Positions 56,471 to 64,000 of a stretch of DNA of 64,000 bases are shown piece after piece. The DNA comes from Ceratothoa steindachneri (lineage: Eukaryota; Arthropoda; Malacostraca; Isopoda; Cymothoidae), in contig OZ018327.1 of the NCBI GenBank assembly GCA_963969495.1, positions 31,999,175 through 32,063,174 on the forward strand, given 5' to 3'. Under the pieces are notes generated by a model. That model did not search any database and was not told the DNA's origin. It was given only the letters and a program-made list of their open reading frames with translations. A program made the translations under genes and the position numbers. Numbering within the stretch: the first letter of the stretch is position 1; the number at the start of each line of letters is the position of its first letter.

Positions 56471-56541
56471 GTAGCACGAGAGAATGATGGAAATGAATCC
56501 ATTGGTTTAATGGATTCATTTTCATCATTCTCTCGCGTTAC
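56471..56541. mobile_element. Hairpin element beside (AT)n
   Basis: 33-nt arms (56471-56503 and 56509-56541) with 3 mismatches around a 5-nt loop (GGTTT). Words: GAGAGAATGATG on the left, CATCATTCTCTC on the right. Weaker pairing extends outward to the AT-rich flanks. Confidence 0.85.
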
Positions 56542-56549
56542 TTTTAGAG

Positions 56550-56559
<10 letters not shown>

Positions 56560-56604
<45 letters not shown>
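56560..56604. repeat. (AT)n microsatellite
   Basis: About 22 AT dinucleotides shortly right of the hairpin. Confidence 0.97.
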
Positions 56605-56607
<3 letters not shown>

Positions 56608-57253
56608 TTTTTTACATATACTCATATGTACTATGCCCATATATAACATATATCCTATTTCTTTCATATAAATATTTAATCATCCAGTGATGGGGCTGGT
56701 GCTAAATCCCACGGAGTACTCCATCAAGTCCCGTCACGTAACGGAGATCATAATGGTGGTTAATTCTGGCGGAAACAAATTCCCCATCTCCGGGCAACCA
56801 GATTAAGGGCTAACCTCGCCAATATCCAACCCATAGACCCACTGAAAAGATGTTTGGGCTCAATCGAGAAACTTAATTCCCAGTCCAGTTTTTTTTCTTC
56901 TTTTTACTGTTAGAGAGATACAATGAATCAAAACAGGTCGGTCTATCTGTCTGTTTATCTATTCTAATTTATTTTTCGAAATTAAGTTGTTTCAGCAATT
57001 TCAATATATTTTTAATTGGAGCTGCTCAGAAGTATATCAATTAGTGATTTATTGAAAAAAAGACCTATCTATCTGTCTGTCTATTTCACCTATGAAGTTT
57101 TCCTGGTATCCTTAAAATACATATCTGTTTATATTTATATCTCTCTATCCATCTATTTTTTAATTGAACGCCTTAAGGTACTAAATATATCTATCAATCT
57201 GTCTATTTCATCTATGAAGTTTATATGTTAATTAACAAGGTTAACAGACATAA
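56605..57253. other. Gene-free interval
   Basis: AT-rich; CTATCTGTCTGTCTATTTC phrases recur at about 56944, 57066 and 57189. Confidence 0.45.
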
Positions 57254-57508
57254 GTCGCGTGCTCTCGATTATTCTAACTTATGACTATACGACCTTTAAA
57301 ACTTTCAATAATTCCAGGACTAACCTTGGGAGGACTTTAGCAATTATATCAATTGAAAGAGAATGTAAAACAACAAAAGGGTTTCAAACTTCGTTAAAAT
57401 CGGCTGAATAGTTACGATGTTATTGCAAAAAACTCATTGAAAAGTAAAATGGTTACCGTCCAACCAACGACCTACGAATCGACATAGTAACTTAAAGAGC
57501 CACGTCCA
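57254..57508 (-). mobile_element. TTA-flanked MITE, copy 4
   Basis: Starts GTCGCGTGCTCTCGATTATT after TAA and runs parallel to copy 1 and to the reverse of copy 3. The distal end is degraded (GCCACGTCC in place of GCACGCGAC). Confidence 0.78.
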
Positions 57509-57939
57509 CACCACTAAAAACATCAATGAAAATGTGATAAAAAATACTACTTAATCTATTATGAGCACAAGTAGTACTTTTATTCTGCCTTTTTTTAACT
57601 GAAACAACAAAAATATTCACTTTAACTTGACAAATGGCACTCGAGATTAGTTTCGAAGGTGGCATGGTGCCAATTTTGCCACAGTAATAAATGTTCGAGA
57701 CCCACTGACGCTTTCATCCCAGGATATCTACTCGTGTATTTTACCACTTCGCTAACTACTTATTGTCAACCAGCTTGGGTTCCCGGCGTTACCCGGGATA
57801 AAATTTCCCCTCACAAATAAATAGTGATGCCATGTTTGAAATTCCTATATTGTGGTAAAAAAATATCTTTACTTGCTGATTATTATTATTATTTGTGGGG
57901 TGAAATCAGATTAAGGAGAGTTTCGCACTCTCCTTATCA

Positions 57940-58190
57940 TATAATATAGTATATCATTTAATATCGCATAATATCATACAATAGCATATACTATCGTATA
58001 ATATCATATATTATCGTATAATATCATATAATATCATATACTATCGTATAATATCATACAATATCTTATACTATCGTATAATATCATACAATATCATATA
58101 CTATCGTATAATATCATATAATATCATATACTATCGTATAATATCATATAATATCGTATAATATGATAGACAATCATCTTATATCGCATA
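57940..58190. repeat. ATATCATATA / CTATCGTATA array
   Basis: About 250 bp; units alternate AATATCATATA and CTATCGTATAATATC with a period of about 30 bp. Confidence 0.93.
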
Positions 58191-58705
58191 ATATACTTAC
58201 AATAGCCGTTAGTTATGAGCGAACGGCTTTATGGTCACAAAAACAGTTCGATCGTCTTATGGATACAGATTAAGAGTTTTAAATTTATTTATCTCTCCGT
58301 CGATTTCATCTATGACATTTCGATTACAACATAAATATGTCTGTCTTTTTATATATCGTTTTATCCCTCCTCTACCTGTTTATGGGCAAATGAGGGAGTT
58401 GAATAATATCATCATTGTACGTAACGACTAAGCCCACGTATGGGCTACTATTGGTCTGGGAAACCACGCGCCCAAGAGTTTGGTTCTTGCAAGCGCGATA
58501 CGCAATAAGGAATAATGGGTGAGGGTTGTCGGTATGGGCGATGATGTGCACAACACCCACGTGAGAAAACGGTTAATGATGATGATTAAGAAAAAAAAAT
58601 CTTTCTCAGTCCCTTCTTTCTCCCCCTTCCCCATCTTTCCCCCTTAGTATGATTCGCACAATCCTTTGAGTACTTACTTTTGTTTGTAACTCTCCCTCAC
58701 TCCCC

Positions 58706-58710
<5 letters not shown>
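58191..58710. other. Gene-free interval
   Basis: Nothing recognised. Confidence 0.4.

Positions 58711-58787
<77 letters not shown>
58711..58787. repeat. (CT)n microsatellite
   Basis: About 38 CT dinucleotides, nearly pure. Confidence 0.97.
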
Positions 58788-58790
<3 letters not shown>

Positions 58791-61133
58791 TATTTTTATC
58801 CCCCCCTCCCCTGACATTGAAATAGCCTATAAAGAAAAGCTAAAAGAGTCTGACGATAGCGTGAATTGATCCGCTCTGTCTTTCAACTCTTCGCTGCCAT
58901 TGAGAGAGAAAGGAGGAGAGGACGCTTCCCTGCCATCATAAAATCGTCTGCCATTAACCCGGATAAAAAGGTGTAAAAAGTCACCTTCCAACAGCGGCCG
59001 GTATAAAAGAGGGTCCTTAATTAATGAGGCGAGAATCTTTGCATTGCCTCAACAGTACACTGCCGAGAAACTCAACCCAACATATAAATTTACACACAAC
59101 CAGAACTCTATAGAGTTGTTTATTTTTTTTTTATACAATGGAGAGAAACTATCTACCTACTTATCTATCCATCTATTTAGTTAGACCATGAACCGATTGT
59201 TCGAATAACGAAAGCATCTCCCGGAGATGTCTGTAAAGAAAATGTAAATATGGACTGTAAAGAAAGAGTAAATAATGATTGTAAAGAAAGAGGTAATATG
59301 GAGGAAGTGAAAATATATGGGGAAATATCCGCAGATCCATCTGCTGCTGTGGGGGCTTGGTTGGAATGCAATCCTCAAGATGTCACCTGAAGCATGTTGG
59401 ACGTAGGTGTCGTAAGGTGTCCTCAACAACGATATAAAGCACTTGTAGAACAGAAAAGCAAAGGATCACTTGATTCTTATTCCCAGCATTTACGTAAACA
59501 CATTCTAACGATCCTTCTAAGATTTTTCCATGGGGTGGGAAGCCACAACATAATTGCCTTGTGATCGACATGCGTCCTTAACAAAATTGTTGGTCGATCT
59601 TTCGATGTCGAATCTTCGTATCACTGGGTCACAAAAGGCGATAGGTGTAAGATCTGGAGTGACTGACACCACTCGCTTAAAACTATTCCTGGCACCATTT
59701 TTACAGTGTCAAATTGCCACTGTGATTTGAATTGAGGACATTGATAACATTACTCTTTGAACAAGTAGGTGTTATGGTGTAGCAATAAAGGATTAATTTT
59801 TATAAGATATTTATAAAAAAAAGTTATATTTAATTAAAAATGAATTATAATACGTAAATAGAAAGTTACAGAAGGTTAATTTACATTGTAGCGAGTTATA
59901 CTTTAGTGATTGCATTAATTGAACATAAAATTAGGTTGCATTTCACTTGATTGGATAAAATATTTAATAATTTATATAAATTGACTTTGATTTAGGCGGA
60001 AAATAAAGCGTTACAGTTGATAAAGCACAGGTATTGCCGAGAAGTGCGGAGAGGAATCTATTTAGAGTTATCGAGTGCGGAAGTCATTGCGAAAAGATTG
60101 ATTCGTCTTAATGTAAAAGAGATTTCAGAGAAGAGATTGTAAAGTCCAGAAAAGGGCAAGTTCCATTTGCCTTAGAACCAGGAGGCAGTGTGCGATGGAA
60201 CGAGTGGTAGATTTAAACTCGCGGGTTGACTGCGTGAATGAGTTTGAGATTCCTAGAGATTATGAATGTTTTCGCACCGAGGAAGAACGAATTTAGTAGA
60301 ATATTCAGAGAGGGAGTGACGCCCCGCGGAGTAGGGTACCAGCCAGTGAAGCTAATGTTATCTGAAAGAGGCTAAGATCTCTGACCTTTTGATGAAGTTT
60401 CCTTCTCTCGAAGCTTTTTGTACGAGTTTTCGTTTTGGTTGGGAGGCGAGAAACCTCATGCGTAGAGGAAGCTTTTTGATCGCTGTGTGCAACTCGAGAG
60501 TAGCGAGATTTCTTATCGTCCAAACTGGCGAAGCTTGGGAACCCTTGGGTTCCAAGTGGACGGCGCTTGCATGTGGTCATTTTCACGAGTTTGCCGTGGC
60601 CTCACGTGAGGCTGTCTTTTGTAAGAGGTCTACTCCTTCGACACATATTTCGCCCATTCAAAATGAACGTATATAAATTGCGGTTGTTCGCTGTTAGAGC
60701 AAAACGCAATCGGATGTGTAACACTAGAAGTTCTAGAGCAAAGAAATCGAAGTAGGCGCGTTGTATCCTACAATGTCTTAGCTGACTTTGTGATGGTAAG
60801 CCTACTTAGTACGAGTGAATTAGTTGAGCCAGTGGTATGGTAGTCGGTTAACTAATCATCTTATGAAGCTACTCCCCAGGGAGTAAAGACTGAAGTCATT
60901 TGGATCTCTCCTAGAACTATGTCATTAAACTATGAGCTAGAGATCTATCTTCTGTCGTGGAAATGCTTACGTGTTAGAATGGCCGTTGCAGCAACTGACA
61001 CTTATCAGGCGCGTAATAACCATAGACCTTACAGCACCATTAATGTATGGTTGATCTATAGTTTATTATACCACTGCATTGCTGAGTCGGTGATCGTTCT
61101 CTCCAAAGTCCTAAGAAGTCGACTGGTAAAAAA
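58788..61133. other. Gene-free interval
   Basis: A long stretch without array or transposon. TGGACTGTAAAGAAAGAGTA-like units repeat three times at 59221-59300. Frames near 60305-60676 on both strands (93-95 aa) have no recognisable domain. Relatively low repeat content makes this the place where an unrecognised exon or ncRNA could hide. Confidence 0.4.
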
Positions 61134-61312
61134 ACAGGGTTATCTTTATTCAGGTTCAAGGTTAGAGAGGAGGGATTTATAGAATTTTCTCATTGGATTA
61201 GGTAATAAAAAAAATGGCATTTTAATTACAAATAATGCAATAATAAAGTAAAAAGAGGAATAATACCACATAATAAAACAATCTTTTCACTCTTCAAAAG
61301 AAATGAAAAAAA
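61134..61312. repeat. Dispersed repeat E, copy 2
   Basis: See copy 1 at 53556; same orientation, diverged. Confidence 0.65.
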
Positions 61313-61870
61313 ACGGGAAAATTATGGGGCGGTCCCGAAACACTAATTAAATGTGTAAGTGTTCCGATATTGAAAGCCTTGAGGGGGGGGGGGGTACTGC
61401 TCTCATCAGATAGCCAATCACAACACAGCTGTCTTTTCCTCTCCCCTTCACACACACAACATATTTACTCTTCCCTTCCTGGAACCCGCTGAAGGGATAT
61501 TCATATCCATTTACCCATGAGGCGGAACCCGTGCCTCGCACCCCACTACGAACTAGAAAGAATTATCTGCTTGCTAGTTGCTGTAAAAAAAACCCTTCCC
61601 CCTACTCCCCCGAGGACTAGCCATTGGTCCCCGCTGTTTTTGTGGCAATTGTCCTTCTGATCCTTATGGGAATTCCTAACTAGCTTTCCTTGATTAGTAA
61701 TTAGCGTGGCTTAATGAGATGACAAAGACCGTCGTCGAAATTCACCGTCTTTTGTCAACTTTCACTGGAATGGATTCGGACTCACGGGATCCTCTGACGA
61801 GAGAAGGAAAAACGCTATGTTGACTTAATGTGGAGAAAAAAACACGACTTTTGGTGGTTTACTGTCTTTT
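61313..61870. other. Gene-free interval
   Basis: Nothing recognised; G tract at 61383-61395. Confidence 0.4.
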
Positions 61871-62110
61871 TTAAATTGTACGTTGATATTTTAGTGGCAA
61901 TTTTGATATTTTAGTTGCAATATCGCTACCATTTTAGTGTCACTTTCGCTAACATCTCAGTGGCAATGTTGTTAAAACTTGAATGCCAAATTCGTTAAAA
62001 TTTCAGTACCAATTTAGCTGACATATTAGTGGTAATTTGGTTAACATCTCTGTGGCAATGTCGCGAAAATTGTAATGCAAATTTCAATAACATTTGAGTG
62101 GCAAATTCTC
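61871..62110. repeat. Degenerate TTTAGTGGCAATTT array
   Basis: About seven or eight diverged units (about 30-35 bp) with ATTTTAGTGGCAATTTCG and TTAACATCTCAGTGGCAATG forms. Confidence 0.85.
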
Positions 62111-62565
62111 TAACAACTCTGTGTCTAAGAGGAAATCATTTTATAAGTAAAACGAGAGGGGTTTCTTGCTACTCTCAAAAGAGAGGGTGTTCTAAGTATT
62201 TATCTGAGGTGTACATACATGGTGTGCTGGCTGCAAGGGAGAAGTTCCTCCATAACCACCTGTTCTTATTCCATGAGTGACAGAGGATTTGGACAAATGT
62301 GAAACTATGAAGAAGAAAAATGAACACGATCTCCAGAGGTTTCTTTCGGAGCCTACCAATCCACCTACCTAATCTTCTTACTTAGAAGGCTAGCCTATCT
62401 TAATCTTAATTAAATGCGTTCCTTCCTAAATACATAATTAAATACACCAACATAACCTAACCTATCTGATTAATGTCAACCAGGTTAAATAGAAGAGAAT
62501 AGTCGGCGTCTCGCGCGCGAGGAATTCATGGGAGAGGAATTCACTGAAAAGGAGAAGCGACAATG
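62111..62565. other. Gene-free interval
   Basis: A 60-aa frame at 62098-62280 has no recognisable motif. CATAACCTAACCTA at about 62451-62464 is a short TTAGG-like scrap. Confidence 0.4.
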
Positions 62566-64000
62566 TACGGCCTTCATTCCCTGCCTTGCTTCTCCCCTTT
62601 CGTTCTTTTTTTCTACTTCATTGCCTTCCTTCAAAGTCCTCTTCATTCCCTGTTTGCTTCTCTCCTTTCGTTTTTTTTCTACTTCATTGCCTTCCTTCCC
62701 ACTCCTCTTCATTCCCTGCCTTGCTTCTCCCCTTTCGTTCTTTTTTCCTACTTCATTGCCTTCCTTCCCACTCCTCTTTATTCCCTACCTTGCTCCTCTC
62801 CTTTCGTTCTTTTCTTTTTTCTACTTCATTGCCTTCCTTTCCACTCCTCTTCATTCCCTGCCTTGCTTCTCCGCTTTCGTTTTTTTTCTACTTCATTGCC
62901 TTCCTTCCCACTCCTCTTTATTCCTTGCCTTGCTTCTCCCCTTTCGTTTTTTTTCCTACTTCATTGCCTTCCTTCCCACTCCTCTTTAATCTCTACCTTG
63001 CTCCTCTCCTTTCGTTCTTTTCTTTTTTCTAATTCATTGCCTTCCTTCCCACTCCTCTTTATTCCTTGCCTTGCTTCTCCTCTTTCGTTCTTTTTTCTTA
63101 CTTCACTGCCTTCCTTCCCACTCCTCTTCATTCGTTGCCTTGCTTCTCCCCTTTCGTTCTTTTTTCCTACTTCATTGCCTTCCTTCCCACTCCTCTTTAT
63201 TCCCTACCTTGCTCCTCTCCTTTCATTCTTTGTTTTTTTCTACTTCATTGCCTTCCTTCCCACTCCTCTTTATTCCCTGCCTTGCTTCTCCCCTTTCGTT
63301 CTTTTTTCTTACTTCACTGCCTTCCTTCCCACTCCTCTTCATTCCCTGCCTTGCTTCTCCCCTTTCGTTCTTTTTTCCTACTTCATTGCCTTCCTTCCCA
63401 CTCCTCTTTATTCCCTACCTTGCTCCTCTCCTTTCGTTCTTTTCTTTTTTAAAACTTCATGGCCTTCCTTCCCACTCCTCTTTAATCCCTACCTTGCTCC
63501 TCTCCTTTCGTTCTTTTTTTTCTACCTTATTGCCTTCCTTCCCACTCCTCTTTATTCCCTACCTTGCTCCTCTCCTTTCGTTCTTTTCTTTTTTCTACTT
63601 CATTGCCTTCCTTCCCACTCCTCTTTATTCCCTACCTTGCTCCTCTCCTTTCGTTCTTTTCTTTTTTCTACTTCATTGCCTTCCTTCCCACTCCTCTTTA
63701 ATCCCTACCTTGCTCCTCTCCTTTCGTTCTTTCCTTTTTCTACTTCATTGCCTTCCTTCCCACTCCTCTTTATTCCTTGCCTTGCTTCTCCCCTTTCGTT
63801 CTTTTTTCTTACTTCACTGCCTTCCTTCCCACTCCTCTTCATTCCCTGCCTTGCTCCTGTCCTTTCGTTCTTTTCTTTTTTCTACTTCATTGCCTTCCTT
63901 CCCACTCCTCTTTATTCCCTACCTTGCTCCTCTCCTTTCGTTCTTTGATTTTTTCTACTTCATTGCCTTCCTTCCCACTCTTTTTTAATCCCTACCTTGC
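62566..64000. repeat. About 70/73-bp pyrimidine-rich tandem array, running off the window
   Basis: About 21 units contain CATTGCCTTCCTTCCCACTC then CTTTATTCCCTACCTTGC. Two main forms: 'TACCTTGCTCCTCTCC' units near 73 bp and 'TGCCTTGCTTCTCCCC' units near 70 bp, partly in a G-G-A order. + strand stops are rare because the unit is almost purine-free, so all three frames are open for hundreds of codons (one for 461). This is not a gene. Confidence 0.95.

Noticed and set aside
60305..60676. Overlapping 93-95-aa frames on both strands
   Set aside because: Composition is plausible for coding but no motif is recognisable and frames on opposite strands compete; not supported as a gene.
62563..63948. 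461-aa open frame with repeats (LPSFPLLFIPCLA...)
   Set aside because: It is translation of a 70/73-bp pyrimidine tandem array; all three + frames are open and no start, domain or splice signals support a gene.

Overview
The window looks like repeat-rich animal DNA, probably from an arthropod and most likely a crustacean. It has one recognisable spliced gene with GT...AG introns, and no bacterial operons or ribosome-binding sites. It also has several decayed non-LTR retrotransposons, several Tc1/mariner-superfamily transposons, TTAGG-type telomere-like sequence and very many tandem arrays. The crustacean placement is inference. It rests on the TTAGG-like tract and on a recurring LINE tail (...GAGCTGCCTCGTA...) that I remember, without being able to check, as common in decapod sequence.

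The one gene that looks functional is a Hairy/Enhancer-of-split (HES) type bHLH-Orange transcriptional repressor on the + strand. It has three coding exons: 34471-34512, 37456-37551 and 38730-39788. Both introns are phase 0 and interrupt the bHLH where other HES genes do. The predicted protein is 398 aa, with a proline-containing basic region, an Orange domain, a phosphorylation-dependent SUMO motif, a CtBP-type motif and WRPW. Unusually, WRPW is followed by 22 more residues.

Layout. 1-2.6 kb: sequence with RFX-like palindromes, then LINE family A (- strand). 3.1-6.1 kb: a 3-kb degenerate satellite. 7.7-15.6 kb: a chain of unrelated tandem arrays with a Helitron-like element and a MITE. 16-20 kb: LINE family B fragments with nested MITEs. 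20.9-26.2 kb: degenerate repeats, two LINE C 3' ends and a TTAGG-like tract. 26.2-32.7 kb: tandem arrays, one with higher-order structure, a second Helitron-like copy, a tRNA-derived SINE and another LINE B end. 34-40 kb: the HES gene, with tandem arrays in intron 1. 40.5-46.5 kb: an (AT)n-flanked hairpin element, two dead Tc1/mariner-superfamily elements, a third Helitron-like copy and LINE C. 46.8-51 kb: a CA/CT-rich array and a large palindrome. 52-58 kb: a LINE A fragment, two MITE copies, and a Tc1-like remnant carrying a 4 x 103-bp duplication. 62.5-64 kb: a 73-bp pyrimidine-rich array that runs off the end.

The strongest structural result is a non-autonomous Helitron-like family. For two copies the uninterrupted target sequence is present elsewhere in this same window, and it shows insertion exactly between A and T with no target duplication. 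The other long open frames lie in low-complexity or tandem DNA and are not genes. By eye, roughly a quarter of the window is tandem or simple repeat. I see no multi-gene system here beyond the HES gene and its mobile-element surroundings.
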